Assembly (NCBI GenBank): GCA_003152795.1
Contig: PMBA01000374.1
Location: 3,047 to 23,985, forward strand
Source: Acidobacteriaceae bacterium
GTDB taxonomy: Bacteria; Acidobacteriota; Terriglobia; Terriglobales; Acidobacteriaceae
Reading direction: 5' to 3'
DNA: 20,939 bases
Of this stretch, positions 1 to 6,158 are shown in pieces (position 1 is the first letter of the stretch; each line of letters begins with the position of its first letter). A program made the translations under genes and the position numbers. Under the pieces are notes generated by a model. The model made no database searches. It saw only the letters and a program-made list of their open reading frames with translations, and was not told the DNA's origin.

Positions 1-1728
1 GGTCGCAACAACTATCTCTGCCGCAAGAAGCTCTTCGACCTCACCGATCAGCCGGTTCTCAGCGGGCTGGAAGAGATTGAGCATTTCCGCGCCATCGCCG
101 CCTGGGAGAAAACAACGCAGACCGGCGATCGCGCCGAACTCGCCGAACTGCCCGAAGCCAGCGCTCTCTGGCACAAGCTCGATGCGCGGGCCGATACCTG
201 TCTCGGCCAGAAATGCAAGGACTATGACCGCTGCTTCATCACCGAGATGCGCCGCCACGCGGCCGAGAGCGACATCATCATCGTGAACCACCACCTGTTC
301 TTCGCCGACCTCTCCATCAAGCTCGAAGCCGAGGGCGCGCCCGACGCCGGCGTGCTTCCCGAGTGCGGGGCGGTGATTTTCGACGAGGCGCACGAACTGG
401 AAGATATCGCCGGCAGCTACTTCGGGATTTCGGTCAGTAACCTGCGGATGGACGAACTGACGCGCGATGTTGAACACCTCTTGCACCGCGAGAAACTTTA
501 CACCCCCCAAATGTCGGGAGCGATTCAATCGCTGCGGGAGCGCTCGCAGCTGTTTTTCTCGCTGCTGCCCGCGAACGAAGGACGGTTCGCCTTCGACTCC
601 CGCCGCGAGTTTCTGGAGGAAAACGGCGAGGAATTTCTTGCCCTCAATCAATCGCTGTACCGCCTGGGCGCGGAACTGGAGCAGCTTCCGCAGAAGCCCG
701 AAGAAGTTTTCACCCTCACACGTCGAGCGCAGCAACTGCAAGTGCAGCTTCGCTTCGTCATGGAAAACGAGGACCCGAACACGGTCTTCTGGATCGAGCG
801 CAGGGGATTCCGTGGGGCGCCCGGCGCAGCTTTGAAAGGGCGTGGCTCTAGCCACGCCGCAGCCAAGCCGTTTGGAGATGGGGCTTCAGCCCCTGAGGGA
901 CGTCCTGGCGGCCGCACCAATGTTTTTCTGCAGGCAACCCCCATCGAAGTCGGACAGATTCTGCGCGAGTGCCTCTGGTCGAAGCTGGAAACGTCAGTCT
1001 TGACCTCGGCGACGCTGGCCGTGGGCTCCGGTTTCGACTACATAAAGCAGCGGCTCGGGCTCGACCATGCGCGCGAATTGATCGTCCCCTCGCATTTCGA
1101 TTACGAGAGTCAGGCCATTCTTTACGTTCCGCCCGATCTGCCCGATCCCCGCACCCCGCAATTTGCCGCCGAGGCCGCCAGCGTGATCCGGCGCCTGTTG
1201 CAGATTACCCGAGGGCGCGCGTTCGTGCTCTTCACCAGTTACGCCCAGATGAACGACATTTACGAGAGGCTGCTTGGCCAGTTGGAATTTCCCGTACTCA
1301 AGCAGGGCGACGCTCCGAAATCGGCGCTGCTCGAGCAGTTCCGGCTCACTCCACACGCCGTGTTGTTTGGAACGTCGTCATTCTGGCAGGGCGTGGACGT
1401 GCAGGGCGAGCAGTTGAGCTGCGTGATTATCGATCGCCTGCCCTTTGCCGTGCCCAGCGATCCGGTAGTCGCGGCTCGGGTCAAGGCCATCGATGCGGGC
1501 GGCGGCAACGCCTTCTTCGAATACCAGGTGCCGAGCGCGGTCATTACCCTGAAACAGGGGTTTGGGCGACTGATCCGGTCCCTGCACGACCGCGGCTTGC
1601 TCGCTTTGCTCGATAACCGGATTTTGAAGAAGCAGTACGGGCGCGTGTTTGTAGAGAGTCTGCCGCCTTATAGCAGGACCACAGACCTGAAAAAAGTGGA
1701 AGAGTTTTTCGGATTGGATCCCCAATGA
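1..1728 (+). CDS. dinG: DinG/XPD-family ATP-dependent DNA helicase, 5' truncated by window edge
   Basis: Superfamily 2 iron-sulfur helicase, expected to unwind DNA 5'->3' in repair or at R-loops and stalled forks. The open frame runs in from base 1, so the N-terminus (Walker A) lies outside; 575 residues are visible. Seen directly: cysteines at visible residues 7, 67, 72 and 78, spaced like the 4Fe-4S ligands of DinG/XPD proteins; VNHHLFF at about 96-102; the DEAH box at 128-131 (VIFDEAH); a late motif NVFLQATPIEVGQIL where helicase domain 2 begins; and motif VI QGFGRLIRS at about 519-527. Odd: residues about 277-305 are a Gly/Ala/Pro-rich insertion encoded by a double-hairpin DNA repeat, absent from the family as I know it. 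DinG versus its paralogue YoaA cannot be separated here. Ends convergently with rplI across a strong hairpin. Confidence 0.9.
   Translation, partial: GRNNYLCRKKLFDLTDQPVLSGLEEIEHFRAIAAWEKTTQTGDRAELAELPEASALWHKLDARADTCLGQKCKDYDRCFITEMRRHAAESDIIIVNHHLFFADLSIKLEAEGAPDAGVLPECGAVIFDEAHELEDIAGSYFGISVSNLRMDELTRDVEHLLHREKLYTPQMSGAIQSLRERSQLFFSLLPANEGRFAFDSRREFLEENGEEFLALNQSLYRLGAELEQLPQKPEEVFTLTRRAQQLQVQLRFVMENEDPNTVFWIERRGFRGAPGAALKGRGSSHAAAKPFGDGASAPEGRPGGRTNVFLQATPIEVGQILRECLWSKLETSVLTSATLAVGSGFDYIKQRLGLDHARELIVPSHFDYESQAILYVPPDLPDPRTPQFAAEAASVIRRLLQITRGRAFVLFTSYAQMNDIYERLLGQLEFPVLKQGDAPKSALLEQFRLTPHAVLFGTSSFWQGVDVQGEQLSCVIIDRLPFAVPSDPVVAARVKAIDAGGGNAFFEYQVPSAVITLKQGFGRLIRSLHDRGLLALLDNRILKKQYGRVFVESLPPYSRTTDLKKVEEFFGLDPQ
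834..899. repeat. REP-like double hairpin inserted in frame in the helicase gene
   Basis: Two GC-rich hairpins: GGCGTGGC/GCCACGCC (839-846 with 851-858, loop TCTA) and GGGGC/GCCCC (880-884 with 889-893, loop TTCA), the second followed by TGAGG. The same layout (hairpin, GCCGCA, short spacer, GGGCTTYAGCCCCTGAGG) occurs between genes at 2799-2855. That makes this a mobile or dispersed repeat that landed in a coding sequence without breaking the frame. Confidence 0.75.
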
Positions 1729-1742
1729 GTGTAGTCGATCTC

Positions 1743-1775
1743 GTGTGGTGGCGGGGATTTGCCCCGTCACCACAC
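1743..1775. terminator. Strong hairpin between convergent dinG and rplI
   Basis: A near-perfect stem of about 14 bp: GTGTGGTG (1743-1750) pairs with CACCACAC (1768-1775), then one G-T wobble, C-G, and GGGG (1753-1756) with CCCC (1762-1765), around a 5-base loop. It lies in the 54-bp gap between two genes that end toward each other, the expected place for a bidirectional terminator. No U-tract follows on either strand, so mRNA 3'-end protection or a REP element is equally possible. Confidence 0.5.
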
Positions 1776-1782
1776 AATAAAA

Positions 1783-2241
1783 CTACTCCGCTGCCGGGGC
1801 TTCTTTGTCGACAACCACCTTCAAGTGCGTGGTCACGTCCTTGTGCAGCTTGATGGGAACGATGAATTCGCCGATGGTCTTCAGCGGTTCGTGCAGCTGA
1901 ATCTTCCGCCGATCGATGTGGAAGCTTTTCTTTTCCAGCGCTTCTGCAATATCCCCCGCCGTGACCGATCCAAACAACTGATCGCCCTCGCCGGACTTGC
2001 GCAGGAACTTCACCTCGAGCCCGTCAAACTGCTTGGCTAGCGCTTCTGCTTCCGTCTTCTCCTTGGCGGAGCGGCGCACGGCGGCGGCCTTCATCTGCTC
2101 GATGACGGTCTTGTTGGCGACCGTGGCTTCAATCGCCAGTTTCTTGGGCAGCAGAAAATTCCGCCCGTAGCCCTCGGCCACTTTCACTACCTCGCCACGG
2201 TTGCCCAGCTTCGGCACATCTTCTTTCAGGATGACTTCCAT
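1783..2241 (-). CDS. rplI: 50S ribosomal protein bL9
   Basis: Large-subunit ribosomal protein that binds 23S rRNA near the base of the L1 stalk and helps maintain reading frame. At 152 residues it matches the family (about 148-150). The N-terminal signature is clear: MEVILKEDVPKLGNRGEVVKV, then the GYGRNFLLPKKLA loop at about 24-36, the long connecting helix rich in Ala/Lys/Glu, and a C-terminal domain with DQLFGSVTAGDIAEAL at about 86-101. The start is fixed by GGAG 11 bases upstream. It is the last gene of the minus-strand rpsF-rpsR-rplI set, the usual bacterial order, 147 bp after rpsR; the spacer carries direct and inverted repeats. Confidence 0.97.
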   Translation of the reverse strand: MEVILKEDVPKLGNRGEVVKVAEGYGRNFLLPKKLAIEATVANKTVIEQMKAAAVRRSAKEKTEAEALAKQFDGLEVKFLRKSGEGDQLFGSVTAGDIAEALEKKSFHIDRRKIQLHEPLKTIGEFIVPIKLHKDVTTHLKVVVDKEAPAAE

Positions 2242-2265
2242 GAATAACTCCGTTTCGTAAGTAAC

Positions 2266-2381
2266 CTGGTCGTCAGTCGCCTGTCATTGGTCGTCTGCAG
2301 ATTTGCGAACAGTCAACAAGTCAACAAATGTCCTGATTGCCGCGGACTGCGAACGACGAACGACCAACGACGAACGACCGC
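2266..2381. repeat. Short-word repeats in the rpsR-rplI spacer (GGTCGT/CGAACGAC type)
   Basis: The left part contains GGTCGTC twice (2268-2274 and 2289-2295). The right part is a tandem run of CGAACGACGAACGACCAACGACGAACGACC-like words (about 2349-2379; quoted in part: CGAACGACGAACGACC). The two halves are partly complementary (TTGGTCGT with ACGACCAA). The pairing is weaker than in the other spacers, but the words belong to the same family as 4822-4880 and 15698-15749. Confidence 0.55.
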
Positions 2382-2388
2382 TTTGAAT

Positions 2389-2760
2389 TTACTGCGCGCG
2401 TCCGGCGAACGGCAGCAGCGCGATATTGCGCGCCTGCTTGATCGCCCTCGACAATCGGCGCTGGTGCGGCGTACACACGCCGGTCAGCCGTCGCGGAGTG
2501 ATCTTGCCGCTTTCCGCCACGAACTGCGCCAGCAGACGCACATCCTTGTAATTGACCGCTTCGATCTTCTCGACGCAGAACTTGCATACCTTCTTGCGCC
2601 GGAAGAATTTACGGCCACCTTCGCGGGGACCGCCAGGGCCTCCGCCAGGACGTGGACCGCGCGGCGGCCCGCTGCGCTCCGGACGCTCACTACGCTCGGG
2701 ACGGGTTTCACCGCCGCTTGCTCCCGCATGCGCGGCTGGTGCTTTTGTTTCTTCTGCCAT
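2389..2760 (-). CDS. rpsR: 30S ribosomal protein bS18, with long N-terminal extension
   Basis: Small-subunit ribosomal protein that forms a platform heterodimer with bS6. The conserved core starts at about residue 50: [11 protein letters not shown], then [50 protein letters not shown] (residues about 69-118). The CxxC plus a later Cys and His suggest the zinc-binding form of bS18. At 123 residues it is about 40-50 longer than usual; the excess is an N-terminal tail rich in Gly, Pro, Arg and Glu. The start codon is supported by AGGAG just upstream. It lies between rpsF and rplI, with 134 bp to rpsF. Confidence 0.96.
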   Translation of the reverse strand: MAEETKAPAAHAGASGGETRPERSERPERSGPPRGPRPGGGPGGPREGGRKFFRRKKVCKFCVEKIEAVNYKDVRLLAQFVAESGKITPRRLTGVCTPHQRRLSRAIKQARNIALLPFAGRAQ

Positions 2761-2796
2761 AGTGCTCCTGCTTTCTAAGAATGCGGCTTTGGGAAG

Positions 2797-2858
2797 GTCA
2801 CGGCTTCAGCCGTGCCGCAAAGCGCCCGGAAAAATGCGGGCTTTAGCCCCTGAGGTCG
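2797..2858. repeat. REP-like double hairpin between rpsF and rpsR
   Basis: CACGGC/GCCGTG (2799-2804 with 2809-2814, loop TTCA) is followed by GCCGCAA and a second hairpin GGGC/GCCC (2838-2841 with 2846-2849, loop TTTA) ending CCTGAGG. The layout matches the copy inside the helicase gene at 834-899. It fills most of the 134-bp rpsF-rpsR gap, between two genes expected to be cotranscribed. Confidence 0.7.
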
Positions 2859-2894
2859 AGCGCCTCGCCCCTTTTCGTTAGCCCTCAGTTCTGA

Positions 2895-3329
2895 CTAAAC
2901 TGGCGCCGAGGCCGGTGTTTCCGCGGCCGCTTCCGGCGCCGCCGGTGTTACGGGCGCTACCGGCGCAGCGACTGCCGCCGGCTGTGCGCTAACTTTCTTT
3001 TTCGCGTCGCGGAGTTTCTTGATCTTGTCCAGACGCTTCAGCTCCTCGTCCGTGCGCACCGTAAGGAACTTGATCACCGGCTCGGTCACGCGCAGGCGGC
3101 GTTCGACTTCATGCACCGTCGCCCCGCCGGCTTCAATCAACATGAGCACAAAGATGCCATCGTTAAACTTGCCCACCCGGTAGGCGAGACGGCGCTTGCC
3201 CCAGACTTCGCTCTTGGCGATTCCCCCGCCCGAGGTCACCGAAGACTCCAGCGTCGAAATCAGCTTGTTCAGATCCTCGTCCACCATGTCGGGCCGGACG
3301 ATGAACATCAATTCATATTTACGATTCAT
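2895..3329 (-). CDS. rpsF: 30S ribosomal protein bS6
   Basis: Small-subunit platform protein, partner of bS18. The ferredoxin-like core is recognisable: MNRKYELMFIVRPDM at the start, VWGKRRLAYRVGKFNDGIFVLM at about 42-63 (the family's WGKRRLAY box) and LRVTEPVIKFLTVR at about 79-92. At 144 residues it is longer than usual (about 95-135) because of a C-terminal tail rich in Ala, Pro and Val after residue 112. The start is supported by a GGAGATAACGA stretch upstream of ATG. First of the rpsF-rpsR-rplI group and 67 bp after pth, so probably cotranscribed with it. Confidence 0.96.
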   Translation of the reverse strand: MNRKYELMFIVRPDMVDEDLNKLISTLESSVTSGGGIAKSEVWGKRRLAYRVGKFNDGIFVLMLIEAGGATVHEVERRLRVTEPVIKFLTVRTDEELKRLDKIKKLRDAKKKVSAQPAAVAAPVAPVTPAAPEAAAETPASAPV

Positions 3330-3396
3330 TCGTTATCTCCAAAATCTCTCCTGCATCAGGTCGGTATGGGAACGGGACCCCGCCACCACACCGATA

Positions 3397-3987
3397 CTAT
3401 TGCGGCTCTTCTCCCGCTTCGTTCTTGCGATTGAACCGGTTCATCGCCGCCGCTGGTCCCTCTTTCAAAATCATCTCGACCGCCTGCGCAGCCGTATCGA
3501 GAACTTCGTCCACCAGTTCGAACTGCGCCTTGCGGAACGGCGTCAGAACATATTTCACACTGTCCGCGACTTTGCGGTCGGGCGCTATTCCCAGCCGAAT
3601 CCGCAAAAACTCTTCGGTACCGAGAGCGCCGAGGATCGACTCCATCCCATTGTGTCCCGCCGAACTGCCCCGCTGCCTTATTCGAATCGTGCCCAGCGGC
3701 AGGTCGAGCTCGTCGTAAATCACCATCAGGTCGCGCTGCACATCCACCTGGTGCTCGGCGACCAGTTCCCGCACCGAAAGCCCACTCAGGTTCATGTAGG
3801 TTTCCGGCTTGGCCAGCACCGCCGGCTCTCCCGCGACCGTTGCCCGCGCGGTCAGCGCCCGGCATTGCCGATTCCTGACTTCGATCCCCAGTCCGTTGGC
3901 GATCCGATCGACCGTCAGGAACCCGAGATTGTGCGGCGTGAACTGGTACTCGATTCCGGGGTTGCCCAAACCGACAATCAGTTTCAC
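3397..3987 (-). CDS. pth: Peptidyl-tRNA hydrolase
   Basis: Cleaves the ester bond of peptidyl-tRNA released from stalled ribosomes and recycles the tRNA in the cytoplasm. At 196 residues it is the normal family length. Motifs: LIVGLGNPG at 3-11 with the conserved Asn, the TPHNLGF catalytic-His region at about 17-23, NRQCRALTA in the tRNA-contact region, ETYMNLSG at about 62-69, the conserved Asp in VIYDELDLP at about 89-97, and GSSAGHNGMESI at about 107-118. The start is GTG (3985-3987) with only a weak ribosome site upstream; that start begins the conserved strand exactly. It sits between rplY and rpsF, a common order in several phyla. Confidence 0.96.
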   Translation of the reverse strand: MKLIVGLGNPGIEYQFTPHNLGFLTVDRIANGLGIEVRNRQCRALTARATVAGEPAVLAKPETYMNLSGLSVRELVAEHQVDVQRDLMVIYDELDLPLGTIRIRQRGSSAGHNGMESILGALGTEEFLRIRLGIAPDRKVADSVKYVLTPFRKAQFELVDEVLDTAAQAVEMILKEGPAAAMNRFNRKNEAGEEPQ

Positions 3988-4010
3988 GAGTCAGCTCTTA
4001 GCTTCGGTGC

Positions 4011-4047
4011 CCCAGGTTCGCGCCCGTCCTTTGGACGCTAACCTGGG
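4011..4047. repeat. Interrupted hairpin in the rplY-pth spacer
   Basis: CCCAGGTT (4011-4018) pairs with AACCTGGG (4040-4047), and inside it CGTCC (4025-4029) pairs with GGACG (4033-4037) around a TTT loop. It fills most of the gap between the rplY stop and the pth start. There is no U-tract, so it looks like a dispersed intergenic element rather than an intrinsic terminator. Loss of pth transcription here would be surprising if the genes form one operon. Confidence 0.6.
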
Positions 4048-4060
4048 AGCGGGCCAGCAG

Positions 4061-4795
4061 CTATTTCTTCTCTTTCTTCTCGGCCTTTTCCGGCTTGGCC
4101 TTGGCCTTGGCATCGCCTTCGGCCTCCGCTTCACCCTCGGTCTCCTGCTTGCCCTTCTTAATCACCTCGGGCTCAGCCGGAGTTGCCGCCGCGTCCGCCA
4201 CCACTTCCGGAGCCACCACCACTTCTTCCTTCACCGTCGTGATGTGCGCGATCATCTGGTTTTCTTCGGTCAGGAACTTCAGCTTCTCGCTGTGCGGGAG
4301 ATCCTTCACGCGCACTTCCACGCCGAAGACCAGATGGCTGATGTCCACTTCGATGTTCTTCGGAATGTCCGCCGGCAGGCATTCAATTTCGATCGCCCGC
4401 AGCAACTGTTCAAGGATGCCGCCCTCGGTCTTCACCCCCACGGCCTCTCCTTTGAGCACCACCGGAACCGTCACCGTCAGCTTCTTGTCCATGGCGATGC
4501 GCTTCAGGTCAATGTGCAGCAGCGTCCCCTTGATCGGTTCGAACTGCCAGTCGACGATCATCGCTTTCACCCGATCGCTGTCCAGCGCCAGATCGAAAAT
4601 CGTGTTGTGCCCGCTCTCCGACCGGAGAATCCGCAGCACCTGCCGCGGATCGACCGCCACCGAAGCCGCCTCTTTGCCCGCCCCGTAAACCACGGCTGGT
4701 ATCTTTCCGCCCACGCGCACCCGCCGCGCGGCGTTCTTGGTCCCCGGTTCGCGCTTCTCTGCTTCCAGTATGCTGATATCGGTTGCTGTCGCCAT
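4061..4795 (-). CDS. rplY: 50S ribosomal protein bL25, long Ctc-type form
   Basis: Binds 5S rRNA in the large subunit; long forms are known as general stress protein Ctc. From the chosen start the protein has 244 residues. The N-terminal 5S-binding domain includes REPGTKNAARRVRVGGKIPAVVYG (residues about 16-39, quoted in part: KIPAVVYG), FEPIKGTLLHIDLKRI and the C-terminal bL25 domain with IECLPADIPKNIEVDIS. The last 50 or so residues are a charged Lys/Glu/Ala tail. An ATG 15 codons upstream is possible, but that stretch lies in the repeat-rich spacer and looks non-conserved; GAGG lies about 12 bases before the chosen ATG. Follows prs, the usual pairing. Confidence 0.94.
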   Translation of the reverse strand: MATATDISILEAEKREPGTKNAARRVRVGGKIPAVVYGAGKEAASVAVDPRQVLRILRSESGHNTIFDLALDSDRVKAMIVDWQFEPIKGTLLHIDLKRIAMDKKLTVTVPVVLKGEAVGVKTEGGILEQLLRAIEIECLPADIPKNIEVDISHLVFGVEVRVKDLPHSEKLKFLTEENQMIAHITTVKEEVVVAPEVVADAAATPAEPEVIKKGKQETEGEAEAEGDAKAKAKPEKAEKKEKK

Positions 4796-4821
4796 AATTG
4801 CGTCCTCGCTAATTCGCTGTT

Positions 4822-4880
4822 CGTCGTTCGTCGTTCGCAAGCCCTTTCACTCCAGGGCAATGAGCGAACGGCGAACGACG
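4822..4880. repeat. Inverted repeat of the GTTCGTCG family between prs and rplY
   Basis: Left arm 4822-4838 (CGTCGTTCGTCGTTCGC) pairs with right arm 4864-4880 over 17 positions with a single T-G wobble. Inside it GCCCT (4841-4845) pairs with AGGGC (4854-4858). The right arm ends 3 bases from the prs stop codon. No U-tract is seen. The prs mRNA running into rplY would fold here. Confidence 0.75.
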
Positions 4881-4883
4881 CTC

Positions 4884-5936
4884 CTAAATAAACAGTCTGC
4901 TCACCGAAGTTTCTTCGTGAATCGACTGAATCGCCCGCCCAATCAGCCCCGCGATCGAAAGCACCTTGATCTTCGAGACTTGCTTGGCCGCTTCGGTCAG
5001 CGGAATCGTGTTGGTTACGACCACCTCGGTGATCGGAGAATTCACCAGATTTTCCACCGCCGCCCCTGAAAGTACGGGATGCGAGCAGCAGGCATACACC
5101 GAGCTTGCTCCATTTTCAACCAGCGCCTGCGCCACCTTCACCAGCGTTCCCGCCGTGTCGATAAGATCGTCAATGATCAGACAGGTCCGGCCATCCACCT
5201 CGCCGATCACGTTCATCACTTCGGCCACGTTCATTTCCACGCGCCGCTTATCCACAATGGCCAGCGCCGCATCGACCTTCTTCGCGAAAAAGCGCGCCCG
5301 TTCCACGCCCCCCGCGTCCGGCGAAACCACCGTCAGATTCGGCAGGCTCAGCTTCTTGAAATAGTCCACCAGCACCGGCGAAGCGAACAGGTGGTCCACC
5401 GGAATATTAAAAAATCCCTGCAACTGCGGCGCGTGCAAATCGACGACCAGCGCGCGATCGGCTCCCGCGGTGGTCAGCAGGTCGGCCACCAGCTTCGACG
5501 AAATCGGCACCCGCGGTTTGTCTTTACGATCCTGCCGCGCGTAGCCATAGTACGGAATCACCGCCGTGATCCGCCGCGCCGACGCCCGCTTGAGCGCGTC
5601 CATCATCAACAACAATTCCATCAGGTGCATGTCCACCGGCTGGCAGGTGGGCTGCATCACGAACACGTCGGCTCCCCGCACGTTTTCCTGGATCTGCACA
5701 TACGCTTCGCCATCCTTGAAGCGCGTGACCAGAGCCTGTCCCCGCGTCAGGCCGAGAAAACTGCAGACCTCATCGCAGAGCGCCTCGTTCGCGGTTCCAC
5801 AGAACACTTTGAATCTGTCGTCCACCCGCGCGCGCTGCGGCTTGCGTTCCGTCTTGTCATCCACAATCGGCTTCTTTTCCGCGGTCGTCTTTTCCGCGGT
5901 CGTCTTCTCGGCAGTCGTGGTTGCAACTGTGGCCAT
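4884..5936 (-). CDS. prs: Ribose-phosphate pyrophosphokinase (PRPP synthase)
   Basis: Makes phosphoribosyl pyrophosphate from ribose 5-phosphate and ATP, the precursor of purines, pyrimidines, NAD, His and Trp. From the chosen ATG it has 350 residues. The catalytic core begins near residue 38 (FKVFCGTANEALCDEVC) and includes FKDGEAYVQIQENVRGADVFVMQ (quoted in part: QENVRGADVFVMQP), the YYGYARQDRKDKPR ATP-site loop, the metal-binding VDLHAPQLQGFF, SPDAGGVERARFFAKK and the PRPP-binding DDLIDTAGT. All key residues appear intact. The N-terminus carries about 37 extra residues including a TTAEK repeat from a 15-bp tandem repeat. An earlier ATG at 6014 would read through the intergenic inverted repeat, so I reject it. 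Confidence 0.95.
   Translation of the reverse strand: MATVATTTAEKTTAEKTTAEKKPIVDDKTERKPQRARVDDRFKVFCGTANEALCDEVCSFLGLTRGQALVTRFKDGEAYVQIQENVRGADVFVMQPTCQPVDMHLMELLLMMDALKRASARRITAVIPYYGYARQDRKDKPRVPISSKLVADLLTTAGADRALVVDLHAPQLQGFFNIPVDHLFASPVLVDYFKKLSLPNLTVVSPDAGGVERARFFAKKVDAALAIVDKRRVEMNVAEVMNVIGEVDGRTCLIIDDLIDTAGTLVKVAQALVENGASSVYACCSHPVLSGAAVENLVNSPITEVVVTNTIPLTEAAKQVSKIKVLSIAGLIGRAIQSIHEETSVSRLFI
5881..5925. repeat. 15-bp tandem repeat in the prs N-terminal coding region
   Basis: The unit GCGGTCGTCTTTTCC occurs at 5881-5895 and 5896-5910, with a diverged third copy at 5911-5925. On the coding strand it gives the repeated pentapeptide TTAEK. Being a multiple of three it can vary in copy number without breaking the frame. 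Confidence 0.8.
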
Positions 5937-5941
5937 AGTTT

Positions 5942-6024
5942 CAGTTCTCAGTTCCCGGTTTTCAGTTCTCAGTTTTGGGGCTCCAGGTCTCGACTGAGAA
6001 CTGAGAACTGGCAACTGAGAACTG
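5942..6024. repeat. Inverted repeat of the CAGTTCTCAG family between tRNA-Gln and prs
   Basis: CAGTTCTCAGTT at 5942-5953 and TCAGTTCTCAGT at 5962-5973 face ACTGAGAACTGA at 5993-6004 and AACTGAGAACTG at 6013-6024. The two pairs nest into one long stem. It starts 6 bases from the prs start codon and ends 6 bases from the mature tRNA 3' end. A solitary arm of the same word lies at 8205-8229. Confidence 0.75.
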
Positions 6025-6030
6025 GTTGTC

Positions 6031-6104
6031 TGGCTGGGCCGCTAGGATTCGAACCTAGACAAAGTGCTCCAAAGGCACTTGACCTACCATTAGTCGACGG
6101 CCCA
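6031..6104 (-). tRNA. tRNA-Gln (anticodon UUG)
   Basis: Cloverleaf read on the minus strand. The acceptor stem TGGGCCG (from 6104) pairs with CGGCCCA (ending 6035), with discriminator G at 6034 and an encoded CCA at 6033-6031. The D-loop holds AATGGTAGG; the anticodon loop CTTTGGA sits between AGTGC and GCACT and gives UUG, reading CAA (and CAG by wobble); the T-arm holds GGTTCGAATCC. It lies between ispE and prs in the same direction. Confidence 0.95.
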
Positions 6105-6158
6105 GTGAAACGATCAGACTCGCTGATTGCTCTTCAATTGTCGTTCAACCATCGAAAA

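Noticed and set aside
3360..3396. Minus-strand stretch CCCGTTCCCATACCGA resembles part of 5S rRNA
   Set aside because: Only about 16 bases resemble the 5S loop region. The flanks are pth and rpsF ends and no helices of a full 5S gene can be built.
3196..4891. Long plus-strand frames opposite rpsF, pth and rplY
   Set aside because: They cover strongly conserved minus-strand genes and read as shadow translations with no recognisable domain.
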